DNA of 64,000 bases from Kribbella sp. ALI-6-A (GTDB taxonomy: Bacteria > Actinomycetota > Actinomycetes > Propionibacteriales > Kribbellaceae), in contig NZ_MTQN01000005.1 in the NCBI RefSeq assembly GCF_001984195.1, forward strand, positions 1 through 64,000. Direction: 5' to 3'. The notes under the pieces are model-generated. The model saw only the letters and a program-made list of their open reading frames with translations. It did no database searches and was not told the origin of the DNA. Position numbers and translations under genes: made by a program. This document shows, piece by piece, positions 1 to 7,778 of the stretch. Numbering within the stretch: the first letter of the stretch is position 1; each line of letters opens with the position of its first letter.

Positions 1-510
1 TTCGGCCGGCGACAGTAGTTGAGCGGCGCGGACCATTGCGCGTTCGGCGACTTGGAGGTCGGCGACCGGGACCATCGCGGTGGTGGGGATTCGTTCCAGA
101 GCGGTGACGATCGCCTCCGCCTGGCCGGGATGCAGCACTAGGTGCCTGGCAACAGCAGAGCCTGGGGTCACGGCCTCGGGCGTGAGGGAGGCATCGGCGG
201 GGTCCGCCGGATCAGTGGTGCTCGGTGCGGTTACCTGGAGGGCCGCCTCGACCTCGGGGTACTTCGGCAATGCGGTGGCCAGGCGGAGGTCGCGGCGGAC
301 CTCGGTGGGATCCAGGCGGTGCCGTAGCGCGATGAGCTGGACGGTGTCTCGGGCACCCACATCGGCGGCGTGACCGTTGGCGTCCAGGGCAGCCAGGAGC
401 TGCAGGCGGTAGGTCTGCAGGTGGGCGATCTGGGCTTGGACAGCGTCGAGCGCCGACAGCATCTCGCTGCCGCTCATCGACCAGATCGGTCGCTCGTCGC
501 AAAGGCCCAT
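1..510 (-). CDS. DUF222 (13E12-type) protein, N-terminal part, cut by window edge
   Basis: The reverse strand is open from an ATG at 510 to the window edge (170 codons). It reads as a DUF222 N-terminus: a leading helix with SEMLSALDAVQAQIAHLQ, then LIALRHRLDPTEVRRDLRLA and a proline/alanine-rich linker. In this family the C-terminus usually carries an HNH nuclease motif, but that part lies outside the window, so nuclease activity is an inference. Such genes are multicopy in Kribbella, Nocardioides and mycobacteria. GGAG lies about 11 bases before the start; a second ATG 12 codons downstream is an alternative start. Confidence 0.8.
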   Translation of the reverse strand, partial: MGLCDERPIWSMSGSEMLSALDAVQAQIAHLQTYRLQLLAALDANGHAADVGARDTVQLIALRHRLDPTEVRRDLRLATALPKYPEVEAALQVTAPSTTDPADPADASLTPEAVTPGSAVARHLVLHPGQAEAIVTALERIPTTAMVPVADLQVAERAMVRAAQLLSPAE

Positions 511-556
511 GGAGAACAGTCTCCAGGAGAGCACCGACAGTTCCGGGCCGGAAAGC

Positions 557-569
557 GCTTATCTATAAG
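557..569 (-). promoter_or_regulatory. Probable -10 region for the DUF222 gene
   Basis: An AT-rich island in very GC-rich sequence holds the small dyad CTTAT-CT-ATAAG. On the reverse strand it gives TATAGA, a plausible -10 about 52 bases before the DUF222 start. I see no convincing -35. Confidence 0.35.
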
Positions 570-736
570 AGAAATCGGGTCGATGTCCGGAAGCGGTCAG
601 CTGGCCTTGGTTCGTGTTTCGCCAGCTCGTCCGGCGCAGTACTGCCGTGGCACTGGTGGGTCTTGGTGACGCCCGGAACCGTGCTGAAAAACATTCGGCC
701 GCACCGCCCAAGCGGCCCGTTCTGGAGGAGCGCGGT

Positions 737-1414
737 ATGCGATCTTTCGTCGAGCGTCCCCGCGCGTTCGCCGTACTGGTGGCTGGTACGGCGCTCGCGT
801 TCAGTCCGCTCGGTGTCAGGCCAGCGCGAAGTTGCCGGGTCGCGGCCAAGCGGGCGCGTGGGCTGGCTCCGGCGCCCGGCACGCTGGCCGCGGCGAGTGT
901 GCCGGTCTACATCCACGTCATGCGCAGCAGCACGGTGCCGGTGACGTGACGGCCACGCAGATCAGCCAGCAGATCGCCGAGCTGAACCAGAACCTCGCCG
1001 GTGGCGAGTCCAGTGCGGCGGCGAACACCGGGTCACCTCGGCATCGCCACGTTCCCCTGGGACTGTGCGAGCAACCCGAGCATCGACGGGATCCGGGTGC
1101 AGTACAGCTCGCTGCCCGGCGGCTCGTCGACGAACTTCAACCTCGGCAAGACCGCGACCCACGAGGCCGGGCACTGGTTCGGGCTGTACCACACCTTCCA
1201 GGGCGGCTGCACGAGCACGAACGACTCCGTCGCCGACACTCCCGCTCAGGGCAGCGCGAGCAGCGGCTGCCCGACCGGCCGGGACTCCTGCTCGCTGCCC
1301 GGCCTGGACCCGATCCACAACTACATGGACTACTCCTACGACTCCTGCTACAACCAGTTCACGCCGGGCCAGAGCACCCGGATCAGCAACCTGTGGACGG
1401 CGTACCGGGCCTGA
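737..1414 (+). pseudogene. Decayed secreted zinc metalloprotease, M43 family
   Basis: The remnant has a good ribosome site (GGAGGAG at 724-730), an ATG at 737 and a signal-peptide-like start (MRSFVERPRAFAVLVAGTAL). The reading frame then breaks. VPVYIHVMRSS is in the first frame, but the natural continuation [18 protein letters not shown] is in another. After SSAAANTG the sequence jumps to [11 protein letters not shown], back in the first frame, with about 70 residues of the usual M43 protein missing. The zinc motif [11 protein letters not shown] and the downstream Met-turn region [10 protein letters not shown] are intact, and the stop is at 1414. M43 peptidases are usually secreted and about 300 residues long. 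The frameshift plus internal deletion argue for a dead gene; a GTG at 1001 could only express an incomplete catalytic core. Confidence 0.85.
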
Positions 1415-1501
1415 CGAAATCCAGTCCCCGGGCTGGCAGGGAGTGGCCGCGGCCGGAAGTGCGCGTGACTCCGGGACCGAGTTGTGTCTAGAGTGCCGCC
1501 G

Positions 1502-2644
1502 ATGCGTGTGCTCCTGACGGCGTGCGCGACCACCGTGATGCTGGTGGCCGGGCCGCTCACAGCGACCGCCGCCGATCTGGACTCGCGGAGTCCGGTCGGC
1601 GGTGTCCGCATGACCGCGGACTCGACGGTCGTCGCCGCCGGGGCGACACCGCCGGCGGTGCAGGCCGCCGCCTTCGTCGTCGCGGACATCGACACCGGCA
1701 CGGTGCTGGCCGCCAAGGCTCCGCACGCGAAGCTGCGGCCGGCGAGCACGTTGAAGACGCTCACCGCGCTGGTCCTGCTGCCGCGGCTGAACAAGAAGGA
1801 CATCGTCGTCGGGTCGGACCGGGACGCCGGCATCATCGGCAGCAAGGTCGGCGTGTACCCGGGCCTGCGGTACTCGGTGGACCTGCTGTTCCAGGGCATG
1901 TTCCTGGCCTCGGGCAACGACGCCGTGCACGCCCTGGCCGAGCACGACCAGGGCGGCATCCCCGCGACCATCGACCGGATGAACAAGTTGGCCGCGGAGA
2001 TCGGCGCGCTCGACACGCACGTGACGGATCCGACCGGGCTCGACGCGGACGGGCAGGTGTCCAGCGCGTACGACCTGGCGCTGTTCGCGCGGGCGGGGCT
2101 GGCCCGGCCGGACTTCGCGAAGTACGCGGCGACGAAGTACACGAACTTCCCGCTCGCGAAGGCGGGCACGTACCAGGTCGCGAACCAGAACAAACTGCTG
2201 TTCAACTACGACGGCGCGCTCGGGATCAAGACCGGCTACACGACCTTGGCCCGCAACACGTTCATCGGCGCCGCGCGCCGCAACGGCCACACGCTGGTCG
2301 TCACGCTGATGAATTCCCCCCACGGCATCACCGAGGACGCCACCAAGCTGCTCGACTGGTCCTTCCGCAACTACACGGCGCTCACCCCGGTCGGCACCCT
2401 GGTCAAACCGGCCGTGACCAAGACCGGGCCCAACGTGTCGAAGAAGTCAGCCGCCGGTACGCCGCTGCCGAAGCGCAGCCGCACCGTGCTGGCGCCCGGC
2501 CAGGCCGTCCAGTCCCTGGTCTTCCGGATCCCCGCCTGGGCGTACGCCGCGCCGCTGTTCCTGCTGCTGGCGCTGTTCCTGCGCCGCCCCAGAGCGCTGC
2601 GCGTGCACAGCCGCAAGAACAGCAGCCGGGCCAGACGCCACTGA
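1502..2644 (+). CDS. D-alanyl-D-alanine carboxypeptidase (S11 penicillin-binding protein)
   Basis: A 380-residue exported peptidase that trims the terminal D-Ala from peptidoglycan stem peptides. All three active-site motifs are visible: SxxK as STLK (Ser82, Lys85), SGN at about 137 and KTG at about 243. Residues 1-23 look like a signal peptide. Instead of the usual amphipathic tail it ends in a transmembrane helix (about residues 340-362, AAPLFLLLALFL) followed by a basic tail, so it is probably anchored by its C-terminus facing the wall. I chose the ATG at 1502 because the signal peptide begins there; an in-frame GTG at 1484 is possible. It stands alone, downstream of the decayed protease. 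Confidence 0.92.
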   Translation: MRVLLTACATTVMLVAGPLTATAADLDSRSPVGGVRMTADSTVVAAGATPPAVQAAAFVVADIDTGTVLAAKAPHAKLRPASTLKTLTALVLLPRLNKKDIVVGSDRDAGIIGSKVGVYPGLRYSVDLLFQGMFLASGNDAVHALAEHDQGGIPATIDRMNKLAAEIGALDTHVTDPTGLDADGQVSSAYDLALFARAGLARPDFAKYAATKYTNFPLAKAGTYQVANQNKLLFNYDGALGIKTGYTTLARNTFIGAARRNGHTLVVTLMNSPHGITEDATKLLDWSFRNYTALTPVGTLVKPAVTKTGPNVSKKSAAGTPLPKRSRTVLAPGQAVQSLVFRIPAWAYAAPLFLLLALFLRRPRALRVHSRKNSSRARRH

Positions 2645-2668
2645 CGAGGCCCAACCGCCGGACGTCAA

Positions 2669-2851
2669 CGGCGCAGCGAACGGGTCGCCCGGCTCAGCTG
2701 CACGGCGATGGCTGTCGCCGTCACGCTAGCGGCGCAGCGACCGCGCGGCTCGGCCCAGCTGCACGGCGATGGCTGTCGCCGTCACGCTAGCGGCGCAGCG
2801 ACCGCGCGGCTCGGCCCAACTGGACCGTGATGGCCGTCGCGGTGACGCCGA
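2669..2851. repeat. Three tandem 61-bp repeats spanning the 3' end of the YihY/BrkB gene
   Basis: Copies start at 2669, 2730 and 2791, each with CGGCGCAGCG and an exact 61-bp period. The third copy contains the last codons of the membrane-protein gene; the first two lie beyond its stop codon. The last 33 bases of copies 1 and 2 are identical. Copy 3 differs at several sites, so the newer duplication is the non-coding one. Each copy read on the reverse strand encodes nearly the same C-terminal peptide (QLGRAARSLRR) and its own stop. Confidence 0.9.
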
Positions 2852-3908
2852 GCAGCGCGCCCGCGGCCACGGCGACCGTGTCGGCCTTCCGCGCCGGGAT
2901 CGGCACGACCTTGAACTTCTTACCGGGCGGACCGGGCAGCAGACCGTTCTCGTCGGGCTCGGGGTTGGTCGAGCCGTTGCTCCGGCGGCGGTACACCGGC
3001 TGCTCGGTCTCGAACGGCATCGCGGCCCGCGCGGCTTCCTCGGCCTCGCCGGTGTGCCAGCGGTAGTCGAGCGTGGCTTCCTTGGTCCAGGCCGCGATCA
3101 GCATGATCACCCGGGTCATCAGGTAGATCCAGACCAGCAACGCCAGCGGCAGCGCCAGTGCGCCGTACGCCGCGTTGCTGCCGATCACGTTGTTGACGTA
3201 CACGCTGCCGAGCTGCTGGGCGGCGTAGAAGACGATGCCTCCGGCCAGCGCCGCGATCAGCGCGACCTTGCGGGGCAGGATGATCCGCGGCATCGCGGTC
3301 TGCAGGTACAGGAACAGCACCGCGCCGGCCGCGATGCCGACCACGACGCCGATCGCGTCCAGGCCCCAGTTCGCCAGCCAGGTGCCGTCCAGGTCGACCC
3401 AGCCGACGATGTTCTCCGACAGGCTGGTCAGCAACGAGGAGGCGGCGGTGGCCAGGACGCCGATCAGGCCGAGGCCGATCAGCGCGCCCAGGTCGATCAG
3501 CTTCAGCTTCACCGCGTTGCCTGGCTGATCGTCCAGCTCGTGCATCGACCGGATCGAGGCGCGCAACGAGTCGATCCAGCCCAGGCCGGTGAGCAGCAGC
3601 GAGACCGCGGAAATCAGTCCGATGGTGCCGGCGTTCGCGATCAGCGCGTCGATGTCGATCTTGTCGCCGATGCCGGGCAGGTTCGTCGCGAGCGCCTTTT
3701 TCATCACGTCGATCGCCGACGGCGGCAGCAACGCGCCGACGACGGCCGCGGCCAGCACGATCAGCGGGAACATCGACAGGAAGCCGAAAAAGCTCGTTGC
3801 CCCGGCCAACCGGTTGCCGCGCCGGTCGCCGTACCGTTTCCAGGCTCGCCACAGCTGCGTGCGGCTGAACCGCGCCCAGATCGCCTTGCCCCGTTCCTTC
3901 ACGCCCAT
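2787..3908 (-). CDS. YihY/virulence factor BrkB family membrane protein
   Basis: A 373-residue inner-membrane protein. It has a cytoplasmic N-terminus (VKERGKAIWARFSRTQLWRA), then the family hallmark region AGATSFFGFLSMFPLIVLAA and about six hydrophobic segments to residue 280. It ends in a long charged, proline-rich tail and one last hydrophobic segment. The family was once called ribonuclease BN, but no enzymatic or transport activity is established. I chose the ATG at 3908 over an upstream in-frame start because CAGGAGAG sits directly before it. The gene runs in the same direction as the RNA-ligase-like gene and lies downstream of it. Its 3' end is duplicated in tandem. Confidence 0.9.
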   Translation of the reverse strand: MGVKERGKAIWARFSRTQLWRAWKRYGDRRGNRLAGATSFFGFLSMFPLIVLAAAVVGALLPPSAIDVMKKALATNLPGIGDKIDIDALIANAGTIGLISAVSLLLTGLGWIDSLRASIRSMHELDDQPGNAVKLKLIDLGALIGLGLIGVLATAASSLLTSLSENIVGWVDLDGTWLANWGLDAIGVVVGIAAGAVLFLYLQTAMPRIILPRKVALIAALAGGIVFYAAQQLGSVYVNNVIGSNAAYGALALPLALLVWIYLMTRVIMLIAAWTKEATLDYRWHTGEAEEAARAAMPFETEQPVYRRRSNGSTNPEPDENGLLPGPPGKKFKVVPIPARKADTVAVAAGALLGVTATAITVQLGRAARSLRR

Positions 3909-3972
3909 GGCTCTCCTGTACCCCGACCGCGAGCTCGTAGCGCCCGCCCGAGGCATCAGCCTGGCAGGTGGA

Positions 3973-4485
3973 TCAGCCCTTCAGCGGGAAGGCGCGCTGC
4001 GGACGCCAGACACCGTCGGCGCCGTGCTCGTACCGGCTGAACGCGGAGACGTCGAAGGAGCAGTCGTAGTCCGCGAGCGTGTCGTAGGCGCGGTCCAGGG
4101 ACTCCTTGTCGAGGTCGTGCGCCACCGTGACGTGCGGGTGGTAGGGGAACCGCAGCTGGACGTCCAGCGGACCGGAGCGGACCTGTGACTGCAGCACCTC
4201 ACACGACGAGATGCCCTCGGCCAGCGTGACGAACACCACCGGCGAGATCGGCCGGAACGTCGCGGTGCCGCGCAGGCGGATCCGGAAGCTCGGGAACCGC
4301 GCGGCCAGCTCGAGCAGGTGCTCGTCGATCCGCGGCAGGTCCTCGTCGGCCACCTCGGTCGGCGGCAGCAGCGTCACGTGCGTCGGGATCGAGGAGGCCA
4401 TCGGGTCGCCGAAGTCGGCCCGGTACTTCTGCAGCTCCGAGCCGTAGGGTTCGGCGATCGGAATCGCGACACCGATCGTCGCCAT
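3973..4485 (-). CDS. 2'-5' RNA ligase / cyclic phosphodiesterase family protein
   Basis: A 170-residue member of the 2H phosphoesterase superfamily. Both signature motifs are present: HVTLLPP near residue 36 and HVTVAHD near residue 116, matching the HxT/S pairs that form the active site. Family members open or form 2'-5' RNA linkages or cyclic phosphates; the substrate here is unknown. No Shine-Dalgarno sequence is visible, and a 22-bp perfect palindrome ends 9 bases before the ATG. The YihY-type gene follows on the same strand 64 bases after the stop. Confidence 0.88.
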   Translation of the reverse strand: MATIGVAIPIAEPYGSELQKYRADFGDPMASSIPTHVTLLPPTEVADEDLPRIDEHLLELAARFPSFRIRLRGTATFRPISPVVFVTLAEGISSCEVLQSQVRSGPLDVQLRFPYHPHVTVAHDLDKESLDRAYDTLADYDCSFDVSAFSRYEHGADGVWRPQRAFPLKG

Positions 4486-4491
4486 CCGCGC

Positions 4492-4623
4492 CTACCGTCC
4501 CGGCGCCGGGACGGTCCGGTACGCCGGGGCACCGGGCAGGCGAACCTGCGGGAACGACCCGGCCGGGCACCCCGAGGGGCCACCTGCCGGCACACGGGTG
4601 AGGTCGAGGACGGCTGCTGACAT
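4492..4623 (-). CDS. Possible small leader-type ORF upstream of the RNA-ligase-like gene
   Basis: A 43-codon ORF starting MSAAVLDLTRVPAGG and ending TVPAPGR. Its stop lies 6 bases before the next ATG, and its last codons run through the 22-bp palindrome. Third positions are GC-rich as in real genes, but any open frame here would be. I recognise no domain. It could be a leader peptide or simply 5' untranslated sequence. Confidence 0.22.
   Translation of the reverse strand: MSAAVLDLTRVPAGGPSGCPAGSFPQVRLPGAPAYRTVPAPGR
4494..4515. promoter_or_regulatory. 22-bp perfect palindrome just upstream of the RNA-ligase-like start
   Basis: The sequence is perfectly self-complementary around CCGGCGCCGG, with outer arms ACCGTC/GACGGT. 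It ends 9 bases before the ATG at 4485 on the reverse strand. In RNA it could form a hairpin over the initiation region; in DNA it could be a protein site. Confidence 0.5.
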
Positions 4624-4763
4624 ACCCCGATTCTGCCAGCGACCCCGACCGGTTCCGCACCCGGGACGGTGTCGGATTGCTCATAGGAACAAAACTATGA
4701 CCCCGTGGAGCCTGGCCGGGAGCAGGCCGGTCCGGAGCCCTGCGGCGTCGTAGGGTCGCGGGT

Positions 4764-5315
4764 ATGACTTCTCGGCACGCTGTGATCGTCCCTGGTGGGG
4801 AGTACGGGCCGCAGGCTCCGTTGCTGATGTTCGCGGGCCAAGCCGCTGAGCGGCGAGGAGCAGCCGTACGGCCGGTGGACTGGCAGCGGCGGGAGGACGC
4901 CGTGGCGTTGTCCGAGGCGGAGCTCGAGGCCTGGGTGATCGGACAGGTGTCGCCGCATCTCCCGGTGGGAGTGGCAGGGTCGGGACTGTTGTTCGTGGGG
5001 AAGTCGCTGGGCACCCACGCGGCGGCGCTGGCGGCCGAGCGGGGACATCCGGCGGTGTGGCTGACGCCGTTGCTGCAGTACCGGCAGGTCGTCGAGGCGC
5101 TGGAGCGATCCCGCGCGCCGTTCCTGCTAGTGGGCGGGACCGAAGACCGGCTGTGGGACGGCGACGTCGCGCGGCGGTTGACGCCGCACGTGCTGGAGGT
5201 GGAGGGAGCCGACCACGGGATGTTCGTCCCGGGCCGGCTCGCCGCGTCCGCCGCGGTGCTGGGTCAGGTCGCTACCGCTGTCGAGAACTTTCTCGACGAG
5301 GTCGTCTGGGTCTAG
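4764..5315 (+). CDS. Small alpha/beta hydrolase
   Basis: A 183-residue cytosolic protein with a compact alpha/beta-hydrolase layout. The nucleophile elbow is GKSLGT (Ser near 79), a probable acid lies in GTEDRLWD, and the His is in DHGMF near 156. The N-terminal strand reads HAVIVPGGEYGPQAP. It resembles short dienelactone-hydrolase or Tex30-like hydrolases; the substrate cannot be predicted. The stop overlaps by 4 bases the end of the convergent siderophore-binding gene. No strong Shine-Dalgarno sequence precedes the ATG. Confidence 0.75.
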   Translation: MTSRHAVIVPGGEYGPQAPLLMFAGQAAERRGAAVRPVDWQRREDAVALSEAELEAWVIGQVSPHLPVGVAGSGLLFVGKSLGTHAAALAAERGHPAVWLTPLLQYRQVVEALERSRAPFLLVGGTEDRLWDGDVARRLTPHVLEVEGADHGMFVPGRLAASAAVLGQVATAVENFLDEVVWV

Positions 5316-6343
5316 GCCGTGGTGGCGGGGTCGCCGTCGACGGCGGCCTTCAGCTTCGGGACCAGCTGGTCCAGCACGATCGGCAGGCTGAGCACCGAGA
5401 CGAAGCTGGTGGCGCCGTACAGCGGGTCGTCGTAGTTCTCCTCGACGAAGACGTCGCGGCCCTGGGTGCGCACCGGCAGGTTCTTGTAGAGCGGATCGTT
5501 CTGAAGCTTGCTGGTGCCGCCCTTGGTGGGGAACCAGACCAGCGCCTGCTGGTCGAGCAGCTTGATCCGCTCCGCGCTGATGTTGGCGCCGAACTTGTCG
5601 CCGATCTGGGCGTCCAGGCCGCTGGGCAGGCTGAAGCCCAGATCGGTCAGCAGCCGCGAGCGCGGGTCCTGGCTGCCGTAGACGAAGTAGCCCTCGTACG
5701 GCGTCGCCATCAGCGCCGGCTTGCCCTGGAACTCCGGGTGCTCGGCGCGGACCGTGGCGAACCGCTGCTCGATGCCCTTCACCAGCTCGTCGGCCTGCTT
5801 CGGCTTGCCGACCGCCTGGCCGACCGTGCGGGCGACCTCCTGCCAGCTCACCCCGTAGTCCGGTACGCCGGCCGGCTGCGCCACGGTCGGCGCGATCGCG
5901 CTGAGCTTCTGGTAGTCGGCGGCCGTGATGCCGGAGTACAGCCCCACGATCAGGTCCGGCCGCAGCGCGGCGATCTGCTCGAACTGGATCCCGTCCTTGT
6001 CCTTCAGCACCGTCGGCAGCGCCCGGTCGCCGAGCTTGTCCTTGGCCCACGGGAACAGCGCGCCGGGCTTCTCCCCGAACCACTCGGTCGTGCCCACCGG
6101 TACGACGTCCAGCGCGAGCAGCGCGTCCTGCTCGACCAGGCCGACCGAGACGACGCGCTGCGGCGCCTGCTTGATCTCGGCGGTGCCGAACTTGTTCTCG
6201 ATCGACACCGGGAACGCCCCGGTCTCGGAGCCGGCCGATCCGCCACCGGCGGCGGGTTCGGTGGAGTCGCCGGAGCCGCAGGCGGTGAGGGCGAACAACG
6301 GGACGGCGACCGCCAGTGCGAGCGGCCGGAGGAGGGAGCGCAT
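5312..6343 (-). CDS. Iron-siderophore ABC transporter substrate-binding lipoprotein
   Basis: A 343-residue FecB/FepB-type periplasmic-binding lipoprotein. The signal peptide ends in a lipobox (LTAC, Cys near 21). The class III binding fold shows PQRVVSVGLVEQDALLALDV, FEQIAALRPDLIVG and a C-terminal lobe with LVWFPTKGG. It would capture a ferric siderophore outside the cell and pass it to a permease. No permease or ATPase gene is adjacent, so it must work with components encoded elsewhere. A DmdR/IdeR-type iron box lies 29-47 bases upstream, which indicates repression when iron is plentiful. Confidence 0.9.
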   Translation of the reverse strand: MRSLLRPLALAVAVPLFALTACGSGDSTEPAAGGGSAGSETGAFPVSIENKFGTAEIKQAPQRVVSVGLVEQDALLALDVVPVGTTEWFGEKPGALFPWAKDKLGDRALPTVLKDKDGIQFEQIAALRPDLIVGLYSGITAADYQKLSAIAPTVAQPAGVPDYGVSWQEVARTVGQAVGKPKQADELVKGIEQRFATVRAEHPEFQGKPALMATPYEGYFVYGSQDPRSRLLTDLGFSLPSGLDAQIGDKFGANISAERIKLLDQQALVWFPTKGGTSKLQNDPLYKNLPVRTQGRDVFVEENYDDPLYGATSFVSVLSLPIVLDQLVPKLKAAVDGDPATTA

Positions 6344-6371
6344 CGGGACCTCACAGGGAAGGGCAGAGAAC

Positions 6372-6390
6372 TTAGGTTGCCCTTACCTTA
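6372..6390. promoter_or_regulatory. Iron box (DmdR1/IdeR/DtxR-type operator)
   Basis: TTAGGTTGCCCTTACCTTA matches the actinobacterial 19-bp consensus TTAGGTTAGGCTAACCTAA at 14 of 19 positions, with both outer half-sites well kept. It sits directly upstream of a siderophore-binding lipoprotein gene, which is the expected target. Confidence 0.85.
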
Positions 6391-6399
6391 CGAGGCGGC

Positions 6400-7749
6400 T
6401 CAGTCGCGGTGGTACTTGGTGACCTTCTCGTCCTGCTTGACCCGGTCGGCCGCCGCCTGGATCCGCGCGGTCCACTCGTCCGCCCGGAACGCTCCGGCCA
6501 GGAACTGCCCGGTCAGCTGCCCGGCTGCCTTGCCCAGCTCCGGGTACCAGTCCGCGAAGTACCACCCGATCGCCTGGTCCCCCGCCGCGGTCAGCAGGTC
6601 CCGCGCCGACCGGAGCGCCGTACCGAGCTCCTGTCCGTCAGCAGCCCCTCGTACGACGGTCAGCCGGTTCGTCTGTCTGGTCACCTGCCCGGCGACCTCC
6701 TTGGACAGCATCGCCCGCAGGTACTCGACTCCGCCCGGCTCGTTCGGCCCCTTGGCCGGCACCAGCAGCGGCGCGGTCGGCGTCACGTGCACCCCGCGCG
6801 GCAACGCCGGCGACCCGTCCAGCGGCGGCAGCCCGAACATCGTCAGCCCGAAGCCGTCCGGGATCACCGGCTTCATCTCGTTCTCCAGCCAGTTCCCGCA
6901 CGGCAGCAGCCCGGCCTTGGACTGGATCAGCCGGGTCTGCGAGCCGGTGTGGTCGAGCTCGGCGCTGCCGGTCGCGATCAGCCCGCGCCGCGCCAGTTCC
7001 CCGAACGCCGTGATCGCCCGGGTGACGCTCGGGTCCTTCCAGGCGCCGTCCTCGAGATTGTCGATCCGCTTGGCGACGTCGTGCCCGCCGGTTTTCACCG
7101 CGAGCGTCATCACCGCCTCGAAGACGTAGTACGGATGCACTCCGGCGTACGTGAACGGGCCGAGGCCGGCCGCCTTCATCTCCGCGCCCAGCGCGAGCAG
7201 CTCGGGCCAGGTCCGGGGCACGTCCCAGTCGCGCTGCTGGAAGAGCCGGGCGGAGTACCAGAGGCCGTAGACGTCGACCAGGTAGTTCAGCGAGCGCAGC
7301 GTGCCGTCGTACCGGCCGGAGTCGAGCAGGCCGGGCAGGACGACGTCCTTGACGGGTGCGTCCTTGTTCTCCCAGGAGGGGGCGTTGAGCAACGGCCCGA
7401 GATCGGTCAGGTGCCCGTCGGCGACCAGCCGGCTCACGGTGAGCGCCTTGGCGCCGGTGTTCAGTACGACGTCCGGCGGGCTGCCCGCGGCGAACCGCGA
7501 CTGCAGCAGATCGCGCAGTTGCTTCGTCGGCGTCACGGTGACCGCCGCCTGCGCGTGCTTGGCCCGGTACTGCGGGGCGCCGAAGCCGCCGAACTCCTCG
7601 GAGACGACGACTTCCAGCGGCCGGTCCGCGACGACGCCGAACGGGTTGTCCTTGGTCCGCGCCGGGCCTGCGGGTTTTTCGTCGTCGGAACAACCGGCAA
7701 GCAGGGCGCTCGCCAGAGCGCCCTGCAGAACCGTACGCCGCTTCAGCAC
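6400..7749 (-). CDS. Second NgcE-like sugar-binding lipoprotein
   Basis: A 449-residue extracellular solute-binding protein with twin arginines (MLKRRTVLQGALASALLAGC) and a lipobox Cys near 20, so it is probably a Tat-exported lipoprotein. It aligns along its length with the NgcE protein 1.9 kb upstream. Shared landmarks are DNPFGV, GSPPDVVLNTG versus GNPPDVIDNSG, HPYY, GNWLENE versus GSWLENE, and EYLRAMLSKE versus EYLRIMLSKE. It is the last gene of the uptake operon, 29 bases after NgcG. The GTG start gives the signal sequence directly. It is a diverged duplicate that could widen ligand range; the ligand is not visible. Confidence 0.87.
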   Translation of the reverse strand: MLKRRTVLQGALASALLAGCSDDEKPAGPARTKDNPFGVVADRPLEVVVSEEFGGFGAPQYRAKHAQAAVTVTPTKQLRDLLQSRFAAGSPPDVVLNTGAKALTVSRLVADGHLTDLGPLLNAPSWENKDAPVKDVVLPGLLDSGRYDGTLRSLNYLVDVYGLWYSARLFQQRDWDVPRTWPELLALGAEMKAAGLGPFTYAGVHPYYVFEAVMTLAVKTGGHDVAKRIDNLEDGAWKDPSVTRAITAFGELARRGLIATGSAELDHTGSQTRLIQSKAGLLPCGNWLENEMKPVIPDGFGLTMFGLPPLDGSPALPRGVHVTPTAPLLVPAKGPNEPGGVEYLRAMLSKEVAGQVTRQTNRLTVVRGAADGQELGTALRSARDLLTAAGDQAIGWYFADWYPELGKAAGQLTGQFLAGAFRADEWTARIQAAADRVKQDEKVTKYHRD

Positions 7750-7778
7750 GCCCGCAGGCTAGCTGATCGAGGCGGTCG

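Noticed and set aside
1..1414. Integrated element at the window start, suggested by a DUF222 gene next to a pseudogene
   Set aside because: No integrase, transposase, direct repeats or tRNA edge is visible. DUF222 genes are common chromosomal genes in these bacteria.
4624..4763. Possible tRNA or small RNA in the gap before the small hydrolase
   Set aside because: No cloverleaf arms or TTCGA-type loop could be built, and no terminator follows.
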